Assembly (NCBI RefSeq): GCF_036013645.1
Contig: NZ_CP107869.1
Coordinates: 3,906,001 to 3,970,000 of the forward strand
Origin: Streptomyces sp. NBC_00490
GTDB lineage: Bacteria; Actinomycetota; Actinomycetes; Streptomycetales; Streptomycetaceae
Reading direction: 5' to 3'
DNA length: 64,000 bases
This document shows positions 34,674 through 43,792 of the stretch, piece by piece. The translations under genes were made by a program, and so were the position numbers. Below the pieces are notes generated by a model. It saw nothing but the letters and a program-made list of their open reading frames with translations. It was not told the origin of the DNA and did not search any database. Within the stretch, counting starts at the first letter, position 1. Each line of letters opens with the position of its first letter.

Positions 34674-35354
34674 TCACAGCCGCTTGACCCCCTTGATGCG
34701 ACCGACGCGCGCGGTCCGGGTCCGGGCCCTGGTCCTGAGCGCGCCGAGTCCGCCGCGCTGGCCGCCGATCTTCAGGCCCGTTCCGGAGGAGAGCCACCCG
34801 GAGGAGATGTCGGTGGCCTTCTTGGCGGAGGTGTTGGTCTCCGCGAGGGGGTCGTTCTCGGCGCGGCGGGCGAGCGCCATGATGCCGGGGACGACGAAGG
34901 GGGCGAGCAGCAGGTCGTACAGCGCGGCCGTGAACAGCAGGCTGCCGAGGCCGACATGGCGGGCGGCGGTGTCGCCGACGAGGGCGCCGACACCGGCGTA
35001 GAGCAGGGTCGTGCCGACGGCGGCGGCGACCACGACGAGCATCGGGCCGGTGGCCGACTTGAGTCTGCCGTTCTCCGGTTTGGCGAGCCCGGCCAGATAG
35101 CCGATGACGCACAGCACCAGCGCGTAGCGCCCGGCGGCGTGGTCGGCGGGCGGCGCGAGGTCGGCGAGCAGTCCCGCGCCGAAGCCGACGAGGGCGCCGC
35201 CGACATGGCCGTAGACCATCGCGAGACCGAGGACGGTCAGCAGCAGCACGTCCGGGACGGCGCCCGGGAGGTGGAGCCGGGACAGGACGCTGACCTGGAG
35301 GACCAGGGCGACGACGACCAGGGAGGTGGAGAGCAGGATGCGGTTGACACGCAA
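34674..35354 (-). CDS. mreD: Rod shape-determining protein MreD
   Basis: 226 aa, five predicted transmembrane helices (LLSTSLVVVALVLQVSVLSRL; VPDVLLLTVLGLAMVYGH; GRYALVLCVIGYLAGL and two more). It links MreC to the elongation machinery. The C-terminal 50 residues are basic (RTRARTRTARVGRIKGVKRL). The start appears to be TTG at 35354 with GGAG 10 nt before it, since no ATG or GTG precedes the first hydrophobic segment in frame. Only 13 nt separate it from mreC. Confidence 0.92.
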   Translation of the reverse strand: MRVNRILLSTSLVVVALVLQVSVLSRLHLPGAVPDVLLLTVLGLAMVYGHVGGALVGFGAGLLADLAPPADHAAGRYALVLCVIGYLAGLAKPENGRLKSATGPMLVVVAAAVGTTLLYAGVGALVGDTAARHVGLGSLLFTAALYDLLLAPFVVPGIMALARRAENDPLAETNTSAKKATDISSGWLSSGTGLKIGGQRGGLGALRTRARTRTARVGRIKGVKRL

Positions 35355-35367
35355 GGGGAATCAGCTC

Positions 35368-36339
35368 CTACTGCTCTTGCTCGAGCCGGCCGTCGACAGG
35401 GGCGTTCGCGGACGGGGTGACCGTGACGGTCACCGTCGGCGTGGGGGTCGGTTTCGGCTTGTCGGGGAGCACCGTGTCGCGCGGGTCCTTCTTCGGGGCC
35501 TCGACGACGACGCCGACGATGTCGAGCTTGGTGAAGCTGACGTACGGCGTGACGTAGAGGGTGCGGGTGAGGTCGCCGCCGGAGGGGTCGACGCGGGAGA
35601 CGATGCCGACGGGGACGCCGGGGACGAAGGGCTTGTCGGCCTGCGAGCCGAAGGTGACGAGACGGTCGCCCTTCTTGATCTCGGCCTTGCCGTTGAGGAG
35701 TTCGACGCGCAGCGGGCGGTCGCCCTGTCCGGAGGCGAAGCCGAGCTCGTCGCTGGCCTCCATGCGGGTGCCGACGGTGAAGTCGGGGTCGTTGGCGAGG
35801 AGCACGGTGGCGGTGTTCGGCCCTACGGTCGTCACGCGCCCCACCAGTCCGTCGCCGTTGAGGACGGTCATGTCGCGTCGGATGCCGTCGTTCCTGCCGA
35901 CGTCGATGGTGATGGTCCAGGAGAAGCCCTGGGCCGCTCCTATGGCGATGACCTCGGCGCCCTTGATGCCGTACTGGCCCTCGCCCGCGACCTTCAGCAC
36001 CGAGTTCAGCTGCTTGAGGCGGCTGGTGTTGCGGTCGTCGCTGCCGAGCTTCGCCTTGAGGGCCGCGTTCTCCTTCTCCAGCGCGGCGAGCCGGTCGTGG
36101 CGCTCGCCGGAGTCGCGGATCGCGGAGACCGCGTTGCCGACCGGGTTCACGGCGGACGACACACCGTCCTCGATGGGGCCGAAAACCGTGGCCGCGGCCT
36201 GGCGGGCACCGTCGACCGGCGAATCCTCCCCGCCACGGATGTCCACCGTGATCAGTGCGAACGCGATGGCGATCAGCAGCACCAGGAGCAGCCGGCTCTC
36301 TCGTGTGTCCCTCACGTGCGGCGGCCGTGCCTTCCTCAT
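35368..36339 (-). CDS. mreC: Rod shape-determining protein MreC
   Basis: 323 aa. Short cytoplasmic basic start, one transmembrane helix (about 17-34, LLLVLLIAIAFALITVDI), an external coiled coil (about 75-105, LAALEKENAALKAKLGS), then the beta-barrel MreC domain (SWTITIDVGRNDGIRRDMTVLNGDGLVGRV; GFASGQGDRPLRV). The tail is a Pro/Thr linker (KPKPTPTPTVTVTVTP) typical of actinobacteria. It organises PBP2 and RodA outside the membrane. The ATG at 36339 has no clear ribosome binding site; the GTG nine codons downstream (VRDTRES) is a realistic alternative. Confidence 0.95.
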   Translation of the reverse strand: MRKARPPHVRDTRESRLLLVLLIAIAFALITVDIRGGEDSPVDGARQAAATVFGPIEDGVSSAVNPVGNAVSAIRDSGERHDRLAALEKENAALKAKLGSDDRNTSRLKQLNSVLKVAGEGQYGIKGAEVIAIGAAQGFSWTITIDVGRNDGIRRDMTVLNGDGLVGRVTTVGPNTATVLLANDPDFTVGTRMEASDELGFASGQGDRPLRVELLNGKAEIKKGDRLVTFGSQADKPFVPGVPVGIVSRVDPSGGDLTRTLYVTPYVSFTKLDIVGVVVEAPKKDPRDTVLPDKPKPTPTPTVTVTVTPSANAPVDGRLEQEQ

Positions 36340-36422
36340 AGGAATGTGCAGGTGTTCAGGTATGCGGGTGTACAGGGGGCTCGCGGATGCCCATGGGCGA
36401 GCTTATGCCTCTATATCAACGA

Positions 36423-36458
36423 TCCGCCGTACGAGAGGAGATCATCCCGTACGGCGGA
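36423..36458 (-). terminator. 11-bp hairpin between mreB and mreC
   Basis: tccgccgtacg (36423-36433) and cgtacggcgga (36448-36458) pair perfectly over 14 nt, 15 nt after the mreB stop. It probably attenuates read-through so that mreB is expressed more strongly than the downstream membrane genes. Confidence 0.7.
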
Positions 36459-36472
36459 ATCGAAGAGTTACG

Positions 36473-37492
36473 TCATCTGCGCGGCTGGGCGTCCAGCACC
36501 TGCTGGAGCGCCTCGAACTCCTCCACGCACTTGCCGGAGCCGAGCGCCACGCTGTCCAGCGGGTCCTCGGCGATGTGGATCGGCATGCCGGTCTCGCGCC
36601 GCAGCCGCTCGTCGAGGCCGCGCAGCAGGGCGCCGCCGCCGGTCAGAACGATTCCGCGGTCCATGATGTCGCCGGACAGCTCGGGCGGGCACTTGTCGAG
36701 GGTCGTCTTGACCGCGTCCACGATCGCGTTGACGGGTTCCTCGATCGCCTTGCGGACTTCGGCGGCCGAGATGACGACGGTCTTGGGCAGCCCGGAGACG
36801 AGGTCCCGGCCGCGGATTTCGGTGTGCTCGTCAGCGTCGAGGTCGTACGCCGAACCGATCGTGATCTTGATCTGCTCGGCCGTCCGCTCACCGAGGAGGA
36901 GGGAGTACTCCTTCTTGATGTGCTGGATGATCGCGTTGTCCAGTTCGTCGCCCGCGACGCGGATCGACTGGGCGGTGACGATCCCGCCGAGCGAGATGAC
37001 CGCGACCTCCGTCGTGCCGCCGCCGATGTCCACCACCATGTTGCCCGTGGCCTCGTGGACCGGCAGGCCGGAACCGATGGCGGCCGCCATGGGCTCCTCG
37101 ATGATGTGCACCTGGCGGGCCCCGGCCTGGGACGACGCCTCGATGACGGCACGGCGCTCGACGCCGGTGATGCCGGAGGGCACACACACGACGACGCGCG
37201 GCCTCGCGAGATACCGCCGCTTGTGGATCTTCAGGATGAAGTAGCGGAGCATTCGCTCGGTGATCTCGAAGTCGGCGATGACGCCGTCCTTCAGCGGACG
37301 TACGGCAACGATGTTGCCGGGCGTGCGCCCGATCATCTTCTTCGCTTCGGCGCCGACCGCCAGGATGCCACCGGTGTTGGTGTTGATCGCGACGACGGAC
37401 GGCTCGTTGAGTACGATCCCGCGACCCCTGACGTACACCAGCGTGTTGGCGGTCCCGAGGTCGACAGCCATGTCACGGCCGATGAACGACAT
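36473..37492 (-). CDS. mreB: Actin-like rod shape-determining protein MreB
   Basis: 339 aa. Bacterial actin. Phosphate-1 loop [46 protein letters not shown], phosphate-2 [16 protein letters not shown], and adenosine motif [14 protein letters not shown]. The ATG at 37492 ([13 protein letters not shown]) has GGGGA 5 nt upstream; an ATG four codons earlier (37504) is often used but lacks a ribosome binding site. In Streptomyces MreB is not needed for vegetative tip growth but acts in spore-wall synthesis. First gene of mreB-mreC-mreD-pbp2-rodA; the promoter lies within 37493-37788. Confidence 0.97.
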   Translation of the reverse strand: MSFIGRDMAVDLGTANTLVYVRGRGIVLNEPSVVAINTNTGGILAVGAEAKKMIGRTPGNIVAVRPLKDGVIADFEITERMLRYFILKIHKRRYLARPRVVVCVPSGITGVERRAVIEASSQAGARQVHIIEEPMAAAIGSGLPVHEATGNMVVDIGGGTTEVAVISLGGIVTAQSIRVAGDELDNAIIQHIKKEYSLLLGERTAEQIKITIGSAYDLDADEHTEIRGRDLVSGLPKTVVISAAEVRKAIEEPVNAIVDAVKTTLDKCPPELSGDIMDRGIVLTGGGALLRGLDERLRRETGMPIHIAEDPLDSVALGSGKCVEEFEALQQVLDAQPRR

Positions 37493-37669
37493 TGAGTTCC
37501 CCATCAGGATTCGTCTGGCCTTCCCGGGAGCTTTGAGGGCTTTTTCAGGTCGGCGAAGTGGGTGCGGTGACGTGAAGACTTCCATCGTAGTGGCGCCTAC
37601 GCGAACACCGCGCGAGGGTCTTCGCCATTGTCAGCAGATGGAACCCCACCGCGCTTGTGGAGACGGGCC

Positions 37670-37693
37670 ATCGGGGGCACCCGTTCCCCCGAT
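37670..37693. terminator. Weak hairpin between ndk and mreB
   Basis: atcggggg (37670-37677) pairs with cccccgat (37686-37693) over 8 nt. It is about 96 nt beyond the ndk stop and 178 nt before the mreB start. It could end ndk transcription or sit in the mreB leader. The rest of 37493-37788 holds no gene. Confidence 0.4.
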
Positions 37694-37788
37694 CGGCGCG
37701 CATATGCCAAAGGACGGCCGAAAAGTGACGGCCGCCCCAGGTCAGACCGACGGGCGCCATGACACCCCGTCAGAAAAAGCCACGAAAC

Positions 37789-38202
37789 CTACGCACGCCC
37801 GGGAAAGAAGATCTTGACCTCGCGCTCGGCGGACTCCTCGGAGTCGGAGGCGTGGATCAGGTTCTCCCGGACGATCACACCGAAGTCCCCGCGGATGGAA
37901 CCGGGGGCGGCGGCGATCGGGTCGGTGGGGCCGGCCAGCGCGCGCACGCCCTCGATGACCCGCTCGCCCTCGACGATCAGCGCCACCACCGGGCCGGAGG
38001 CCATGAACTCCACCAGCGGCTCGTAGAAGGGCTTGCCCTTGTGCTCGCCGTAGTGCTGCTCCAGCGTGTCCTGGTCCAGGGTGCGCAGCTCCAGCGCGGT
38101 GATCTGCCAGCCGGCCTTGCGCTCGATACGGCTGATGATCTCGCCGGTCAGGCCACGACGGACGGCGTCGGGCTTGAGGAGGACGAGGGTGCGCTGGCTC
38201 AC
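37789..38202 (-). CDS. ndk: Nucleoside diphosphate kinase
   Basis: 137 aa, standard length. Equilibrates NTP and NDP pools by a phospho-histidine mechanism. RTLVLLKPDAVRRGLTGEIISRIE starts the fold. The expected active-site NxxHGSDS region reads ENLIHASDSEESAEREVKIFF, with His at about residue 116 and the family-typical SDSEESA. GTG at 38202 with GGAG 6 nt upstream. Same strand as the DUF4233-folC-valS genes, separated by 64 nt. Confidence 0.97.
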   Translation of the reverse strand: MSQRTLVLLKPDAVRRGLTGEIISRIERKAGWQITALELRTLDQDTLEQHYGEHKGKPFYEPLVEFMASGPVVALIVEGERVIEGVRALAGPTDPIAAAPGSIRGDFGVIVRENLIHASDSEESAEREVKIFFPGRA

Positions 38203-38266
38203 GTGGGACTCCTTGCGATCAAAAGTGTGCGGAGTGATGAGGTTACCCGGCGTGTCCGCCCGTCGG

Positions 38267-38623
38267 TCACGCAGCGTCAGGTGTAGTGGAGTCGGCCTGC
38301 GCGGCGAACCTCGCCTTCGCCTCGTCGACCTTCCGCCCGTAGTGCACCGAGGCCCACCACAGCGCCGCGAAGACCACGCCCAGGAAGAACATCGTCGGCA
38401 CCGCGAACCCGGAGGCGATGAGGGCGATCTGCAGGACCCAGCCGAGCGCGACGCCACCCGGCCGGGTGATCACACCGCACAGCGCCAGACACAGGAACAT
38501 GGCGATGCCGCTGACCGTCCACACCGTGGCCGTGGACAGGTCGTCGTCCTTCATCGCGACCAGACCGGCGAAGCCGATGATGAAGAACTCGCCGATCAGG
38601 GTCGAGGAACAGAGAGTACGCAT
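38267..38623 (-). CDS. DUF4233 membrane protein
   Basis: 118 aa with four hydrophobic helices (LIGEFFIIGFAGLVAM; TVWTVSGIAMFLCLALCGVI; ALGWVLQIALIASGFAVP; MFFLGVVFAALWWASVHYG) and a charged C-terminus. Actinobacterial DUF4233 genes regularly follow folC, as here with a 9-nt gap, so they are probably co-translated. Function unknown. Confidence 0.88.
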   Translation of the reverse strand: MRTLCSSTLIGEFFIIGFAGLVAMKDDDLSTATVWTVSGIAMFLCLALCGVITRPGGVALGWVLQIALIASGFAVPTMFFLGVVFAALWWASVHYGRKVDEAKARFAAQADSTTPDAA

Positions 38624-38632
38624 TCTTGGGAT

Positions 38633-40117
38633 TCAGCCCTTCCCCAGCAGCAGCCGGGCCTCGCCGACGGTGATGACGGAACCGGTCACGAGCACACCGG
38701 CGCCCGCGAACTCGCCCTCCTCCTCGGACAGGGTGATCGCGGCCTCCAGCGCGTCCGGCAGCCGCGGCTCGACCTGTACCCGCTCCTCGCCGAACACCTC
38801 GACGGCGATCGCGGCCAACTCGTCGGCGTCCATGGCGCGGTGACTGGAGTTCTGGGTGATCACGACCTCCGCGAAGACCGGCTCGAAGGCCTCCAGGAGA
38901 CCTCGTACGTTCTTGTCGCCACTGGCCCCGACCACACCGATCAGCCGGCTGAAGTCGAAGGCCTCACCGATCGCCTCGGCGGTGGCCCGGGCGCCCGCCG
39001 GGTTGTGCGCGGCGTCCAGCACGACGGTGGGAGAGCGCCGGACGATCTCCAGCCGCCCCGGCGAGGTCACGGCCGCGAACGCCTTGCGGACGGTGTCGAT
39101 GTCGAGCGGCTCGGGCCGCTGCGAGCCGACACCGAAGAAACCCTCGACGGCGGCGAGCGCCACAGCGGCGTTGTGCGCCTGGTAGGCACCGTGCAGCGGG
39201 AGGTAGACCTCCTCGTACTCCCCGCCGAGTCCGCGCAGGGTGATCAGCTGTCCGCCGACGGCCACCTGCCGCGCCACGACCCCGAACTCCAGCCCCTCAC
39301 GGGCCACGGTGGCGTCGACCTCGACGGCCTTCTTCAGCAGCACCTGCGCGGCGTCGACCGGCTGCTGCGCCAGGATGACGGTCGCGTCCTGCTTGACGAC
39401 GCCGGCCTTCTCCTTGGCGATCTCGCCGGGAGTCTCGCCGAGCCGGTCGGTGTGGTCCAGGTCGATGGGGGTCACGACGGCGACGTCACCGTCGATGACG
39501 TTGGTCGCGTCCCAGGTGCCGCCCATCCCGACCTCGACGACGGCCACGTCCACGGGCGCGTCGGCGAAGGCGGCGTACGCCATGCCGGTCAGCACCTCGA
39601 AGAACGACAGCCGGTACTCCTGCTGCGCGTCCACCATCTCGATGTACGGCTTGATGTCCTCGTACGTCTCGATGAAGCGCTCGGCGGAGATCGGCGCCCC
39701 GTCGAGGCTGATGCGCTCGGTGACCGACTGCACATGGGGGCTGGTGTACCTGCCGGTGCGCAGTTCGAAGGCGCCGAGGAGGGCCTCGATCATGCGGGCG
39801 GTGGAGGTCTTGCCGTTCGTCCCGGTGATGTGGATCGAGGGGTACGACCGCTGCGGCTCGCCCAGGACGTCCATGAGCGCGGCGATACGGCTGACGGAGG
39901 GCTCGAGCTTGGTCTCGCCCCAGCGCGTGGCGAGTTCCGCCTCGACCTCGCGAAGCGCCTTGTCGACCTCGGGGTCCTGGGGGCGCGTCGGCACGTCGGC
40001 CTCCGGCGGGCCTCCCTGGGTGCGCAGGGTGCGGCTGCCGGCCTCGATGACCGCGAGGTCGGGGTCGCGGTCTGTCTCGGCGTCGATGATCTCGTCGAAG
40101 GGGTCGCTGTCACTCAC
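38633..40117 (-). CDS. folC: Bifunctional folylpolyglutamate synthase / dihydrofolate synthase
   Basis: 494 aa. Adds glutamate to dihydropteroate and to folates, using ATP. HITGTNGKTSTARM (96-109) is the Mur-ligase-type P-loop. Also seen: TSPHVQSVTERISLDG (folate loop), GMGGTWDATNVI and DAAHNPAGARA. An N-terminal extension of about 50 charged residues precedes the usual fold, common in streptomycetes. GTG start, with the short sequence actgacccc immediately before it instead of a ribosome binding site; valS shows the same arrangement. Upstream neighbour is valS, downstream DUF4233. Confidence 0.95.
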   Translation of the reverse strand: MSDSDPFDEIIDAETDRDPDLAVIEAGSRTLRTQGGPPEADVPTRPQDPEVDKALREVEAELATRWGETKLEPSVSRIAALMDVLGEPQRSYPSIHITGTNGKTSTARMIEALLGAFELRTGRYTSPHVQSVTERISLDGAPISAERFIETYEDIKPYIEMVDAQQEYRLSFFEVLTGMAYAAFADAPVDVAVVEVGMGGTWDATNVIDGDVAVVTPIDLDHTDRLGETPGEIAKEKAGVVKQDATVILAQQPVDAAQVLLKKAVEVDATVAREGLEFGVVARQVAVGGQLITLRGLGGEYEEVYLPLHGAYQAHNAAVALAAVEGFFGVGSQRPEPLDIDTVRKAFAAVTSPGRLEIVRRSPTVVLDAAHNPAGARATAEAIGEAFDFSRLIGVVGASGDKNVRGLLEAFEPVFAEVVITQNSSHRAMDADELAAIAVEVFGEERVQVEPRLPDALEAAITLSEEEGEFAGAGVLVTGSVITVGEARLLLGKG

Positions 40118-40154
40118 GGGGTCAGTCTACGGAGGGGGCGGTAGAGAGTGCCTA

Positions 40155-40256
40155 TGGAGTGGGGTGGCTGGTCTTGTGCGGCGGGTGCGGGTGCGTCGTG
40201 GCTGGTCGCGCACACGCGGCGGAGCCGCACATCGATACAGCCCCGCGCCCCTAAGC
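40155..40256. repeat. Streptomyces-type interspersed intergenic element
   Basis: This stretch reads ggctggtc...gcgggtgcgggtgcgtcgtggctggtcgcgcac, then cggcggagccgc, then cagccccgcgcccctaagcg. From general knowledge of Streptomyces genomes, elements combining a gtggctggtcgcgca core and a ccccgcgccccta end recur in many intergenic gaps. A related end occurs at 47866-47905. No coding potential; function unknown. Confidence 0.5.
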
Positions 40257-40260
40257 GAGT

Positions 40261-40296
40261 GAAGGCCCCCGGAACCAAACAGTTCCGGAGGCCTTC
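40261..40296 (-). terminator. 15-bp hairpin terminator after valS
   Basis: gaaggcccccggaac (40261-40275) pairs with gttccggaggccttc (40282-40296) with one mismatch over a 6-nt loop. It begins 15 nt past the valS stop. Confidence 0.85.
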
Positions 40297-40311
40297 AGCA
40301 CCGTGGAATCC

Positions 40312-42936
40312 CTACGCCTGCGGCAGGCGGTCGAGCTGGGACTGGATGCGGGTGATGTCCTCGTCCGCCTTTGCCAGGCGGCCGCGGATCTTGTCCACCA
40401 CGTTGTCCGGGGCCTTGGCCAGGAACGCCTCGTTGCCGAGCTTGGCGGTGGCCTGGGCCTTTTCCTTCTCGGCGGCCGCGAGGTCCTTGGCGAGGCGCTT
40501 GCGCTCCGCCGCGACGTCGATGGTGCCGGAGAGGTCGAGGGCGACCTCGGCGCCGGGGACCGGGAGGGTCGCCGTGGCGGTGAAGGCGTCGCCCTCCGGC
40601 TGGAGGCGGAGGAGCTGGCGGATGGCGGCCTCGTGGGGCGCCAGAGCCGTGCCGTCGAGGGTCAGGCGGGCCGGAACGCGCTGGCCGGGCTGGAGACCCT
40701 GGTCGGCGCGGAAGCGGCGGACCTCGGTGATGACGGACTGGAGGGTCTCGATCTCCTTCTCGGCGGCCGTGTCACGGAAGCCGCTGTCCGTGGGCCAGTC
40801 CGCGATGACGACCGACTCGCCGCCCGTGAGGGTGGTCCAGAGGGTCTCCGTGACGAACGGGACCACCGGGTGCAGCAGCCTGAGGGTGACGTCGAGAACC
40901 TCGCCCAGGACCCGCTTGCTGACCTCGGCCGGCTCGCCGCCCGCCTGGAACGTCGTCTTGGAGAGCTCGACGTACCAGTCGAAGACCTCGTCCCACGCGA
41001 AGTGGAAGAGGGCGTCGGAGAGCTTCGCGAACTGGTAGTCCTCGTAGAGCGCGTCGACTTCGGCGACGACGGAGTTGAGGCGGGACAGGATCCAGCGGTC
41101 CGTCGCCGACATCGCCGACTCGTCCGGCAGGGGTCCGTCCACCGTCGCGCCGTTCATCAGCGCGAAGCGCGTGGCGTTCCAGATCTTGTTGGCGAAGTTG
41201 CGCGATCCCTGGACCCAGTCCTCGCCGATCGGGACGTCGACGCCGGGGTTGGCGCCGCGGGCGAGGGTGAAGCGCAGGGCGTCGCTGCCGTACTTGTCCA
41301 TCCAGTCCAGCGGGTTGACCGCGTTGCCGAAGGACTTCGACATCTTCTTGCCGAACTGGTCGCGGACCATGCCGTGCAGGGCGATGGTGTGGAACGGCGG
41401 GGTGCCGTCCATCGCGTACAGGCCGAACATCATCATCCGGGCGACCCAGAAGAAGAGGATGTCGTAGCCGGTGACCAGGACGGAGTTCGGGTAGAACTTC
41501 GCGAGCGACTCGGTCTGTTCGGGCCAGCCGAGGGTCGAGAAGGGCCACAGGCCGGAGGAGAACCAGGTGTCGAGGACATCGGTGTCCTGACGCCAGCCCT
41601 CACCGGTGGGCGGCTCCTCGTCGGGTCCGACACAGACGACCTCGCCGTCCGGGCCGTACCAGACGGGGATGCGGTGGCCCCACCACAACTGCCGCGAGAT
41701 GCACCAGTCGTGGAGGTTGTCGACCCAGTCGAAGTACCGCTTCTCCATCTCCTGCGGGTGGATCTTGACGCGGCCGTCACGGACCGCGTCACCGGCGGCC
41801 TTCGCGAGCGGGCCGACCTTGACCCACCACTGCATGGACAGCCGCGGCTCGATGGTGGTCTTGCAGCGCGAGCAGTGGCCGACGGAGTGGACGTAGGGCC
41901 GCTTCTCGGCGACGATCCGGCCCTCGGCGCGCAGGGCGGCGACGATGGCGGAACGGGCCTCCAGGCGGTCCTGGCCCTGGAAGGGGCCGTGGGCCGTGAT
42001 CACGGCGTGCTCGTCCATGATCGTGATGGCCGGCAGGTCGTGGCGCTGGCCGATCTCGAAGTCGTTCGGGTCGTGGGCCGGGGTGACCTTGACCGCGCCG
42101 GTGCCGAACTCGGGGTCGACGTGGGTGTCGGCGACGACGGGGATGGAGCGCTCGGTGAGCGGCAGCTTGATGAGCTTGCCGACGAGGTGCTTGTAGCGCT
42201 CGTCGTCCGGGTGAACGGCGACGGCCGTGTCACCGAGCATGGTCTCGGCGCGGGTGGTGGCGACGACGAGTGTCTCGTCGCCCTCGCCGTACTTGATGGA
42301 GACGAGTTCGCCGTCGTCGTCCTGGTACTCGACCTCGATGTCGGAGATCGCGGTCAGACAGCGGGGGCACCAGTTGATGATGCGCTCGGCGCGGTAGATC
42401 AGCTCGTCGTCGTAGAGCCGCTTGAAGATGGTCTGGACGGCCTGCGACAGCCCCTCGTCCATCGTGAAGCGCTCACGCGACCAGGCGACGGCGTCGCCGA
42501 GGCGACGCATCTGCCCGGAGATCTGCCCGCCGGACTCGCCCTTCCACTGCCAGACCCGCTCGACGAAGGCCTCACGGCCGAGGTCGTGCCGGGACTTGCC
42601 TTCCTTGCCCAGCTCGCGCTCGACGACGTTCTGGGTGGCGATGCCGGCGTGGTCCATGCCGGGCTGCCACAGCGTCTCGAAGCCCTGCATGCGCTTGCGG
42701 CGCGTGAGGGCGTCGATGAGGGTGTGCTCGAAGGCGTGCCCGAGGTGCAGGCTGCCGGTGACGTTCGGCGGCGGGATGACGATGGTGTACGGCGGCTTGT
42801 CGCTCTTCTCGTCCGCCTCGAAGTAACCCCGCTCCACCCAGCGCTCGTACAGCGGGCCCTCTACGTCGGCCGGCGCGTACTGGGTCGGCAGTTCGGTGTC
42901 GGGCGCTGATGGCTGCTGCTGAGCGTTCTCGGTCAC
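40312..42936 (-). CDS. valS: Valyl-tRNA synthetase
   Basis: 874 aa. Class I synthetase charging tRNA-Val. [18 protein letters not shown] holds the HIGH-type motif (HLGH, 64-67). The connective editing domain spans about 150-360 ([17 protein letters not shown]), [10 protein letters not shown] is near 529, and a C-terminal coiled coil (about 800-870, [20 protein letters not shown]) binds tRNA. The length fits actinobacterial ValRS. GTG start preceded by actgacccc. No T-box leader is evident in the 196 nt upstream. Confidence 0.97.
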   Translation of the reverse strand: MTENAQQQPSAPDTELPTQYAPADVEGPLYERWVERGYFEADEKSDKPPYTIVIPPPNVTGSLHLGHAFEHTLIDALTRRKRMQGFETLWQPGMDHAGIATQNVVERELGKEGKSRHDLGREAFVERVWQWKGESGGQISGQMRRLGDAVAWSRERFTMDEGLSQAVQTIFKRLYDDELIYRAERIINWCPRCLTAISDIEVEYQDDDGELVSIKYGEGDETLVVATTRAETMLGDTAVAVHPDDERYKHLVGKLIKLPLTERSIPVVADTHVDPEFGTGAVKVTPAHDPNDFEIGQRHDLPAITIMDEHAVITAHGPFQGQDRLEARSAIVAALRAEGRIVAEKRPYVHSVGHCSRCKTTIEPRLSMQWWVKVGPLAKAAGDAVRDGRVKIHPQEMEKRYFDWVDNLHDWCISRQLWWGHRIPVWYGPDGEVVCVGPDEEPPTGEGWRQDTDVLDTWFSSGLWPFSTLGWPEQTESLAKFYPNSVLVTGYDILFFWVARMMMFGLYAMDGTPPFHTIALHGMVRDQFGKKMSKSFGNAVNPLDWMDKYGSDALRFTLARGANPGVDVPIGEDWVQGSRNFANKIWNATRFALMNGATVDGPLPDESAMSATDRWILSRLNSVVAEVDALYEDYQFAKLSDALFHFAWDEVFDWYVELSKTTFQAGGEPAEVSKRVLGEVLDVTLRLLHPVVPFVTETLWTTLTGGESVVIADWPTDSGFRDTAAEKEIETLQSVITEVRRFRADQGLQPGQRVPARLTLDGTALAPHEAAIRQLLRLQPEGDAFTATATLPVPGAEVALDLSGTIDVAAERKRLAKDLAAAEKEKAQATAKLGNEAFLAKAPDNVVDKIRGRLAKADEDITRIQSQLDRLPQA

Positions 42937-43132
42937 GGGGTCAGTTTAGGGGTGTCGCGGGCGTGGCGAGTAACTCGTTTCGCACAGGCGGGCCCAAGCC
43001 CCGAGGAGTGCAGCGTGTCCTGAGTACGACAGCGACTCGGCAGCGAATATAGGCATGAACACGCCATAAACCCATTACGCTGAGCACACTCACGAGAAGC
43101 CTGAACCTTCACGACATCGCATGAGGAGCAAC

Positions 43133-43570
43133 ATGAAGCGGCACTGGATCGTAGTAGCGAGCCTTGCGGCAGCCACCCTCTTGGCGACAACCACACCGGC
43201 CCAGGCCGGGCCCAACAGAGAGTGCAATGCGATCTATCTCGACGGCCTGTCAGGACCCGTCGTCGGCGCTCGCGGAGCAGGTGAAGAGACACCCACGAGT
43301 CGGACCCACCTGGAGGACGTGCATTTGGCCGTCCGCGACACCCGAGCCGACGGTCACCACGTCAGAGTGAGATTGGTGACGAGACGAAGTGACGGCTCGG
43401 ACCACGCTTGGCCCTGGCATGCCGTTTACTCAGGTGCGGGAACGTCTGACACATGGTCGACAACGGCGACGGATTCAGGCGGTATCCGGCTGATATGGCA
43501 TGAGGCAGCCGTTTTTGAGGGCGACACAAAGCTTGGTTCCTGCGTCACCACTGGATATCAGGGACTCTGA
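43133..43570 (+). CDS. Small secreted protein, unknown
   Basis: 145 aa. The signal peptide is at 1-26 (KRHW, hydrophobic core, TTPAQAG). The mature part has two cysteines (RECN and GSCV), possibly one disulfide, and no recognised domain. The ATG at 43133 has GAGGAG 4-5 nt upstream; an ATG 12 nt earlier overlaps that site and is less likely. Codon use is less GC-biased than in neighbours (AGA, CTT, TTG, GTA, ATA codons appear), suggesting recent acquisition. Divergent from valS. The only help from context is the envelope protein that follows. Confidence 0.65.
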   Translation: MKRHWIVVASLAAATLLATTTPAQAGPNRECNAIYLDGLSGPVVGARGAGEETPTSRTHLEDVHLAVRDTRADGHHVRVRLVTRRSDGSDHAWPWHAVYSGAGTSDTWSTTATDSGGIRLIWHEAAVFEGDTKLGSCVTTGYQGL

Positions 43571-43721
43571 CAGGCGCGATCTCTCCTGCTGACAGGGCGT
43601 CTCGGACAGCTGACCCAGCATCAGCGCTAGGACAACGGCATGTCGGTCCCAGCCGAGAAGCGGCACCTGAGCCGTCGCAACCCTGTCCCGAACGGCTTTG
43701 TTCTGTAACGGTGAGGCCCCC

Positions 43722-43736
43722 CGATGCAATGCATCG
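43722..43736. promoter_or_regulatory. 15-bp palindrome upstream of the PGQ-rich membrane protein
   Basis: cgatgca-a-tgcatcg is a perfect 7+1+7 palindrome, 57 nt before the start at 43793 and 151 nt after the previous stop. It is a possible operator. Nothing else stands out in 43571-43792. Confidence 0.35.
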
Positions 43737-43792
43737 CCGGTGCCTGCGCCAGGATGTTCGGAACGCATAAGCATCTGGAGGGGAACCCAGTA

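Noticed and set aside
42937..43132. T-box leader upstream of valS
   Set aside because: No T-box core sequence or specifier stem is recognisable in the 196 nt before the start.
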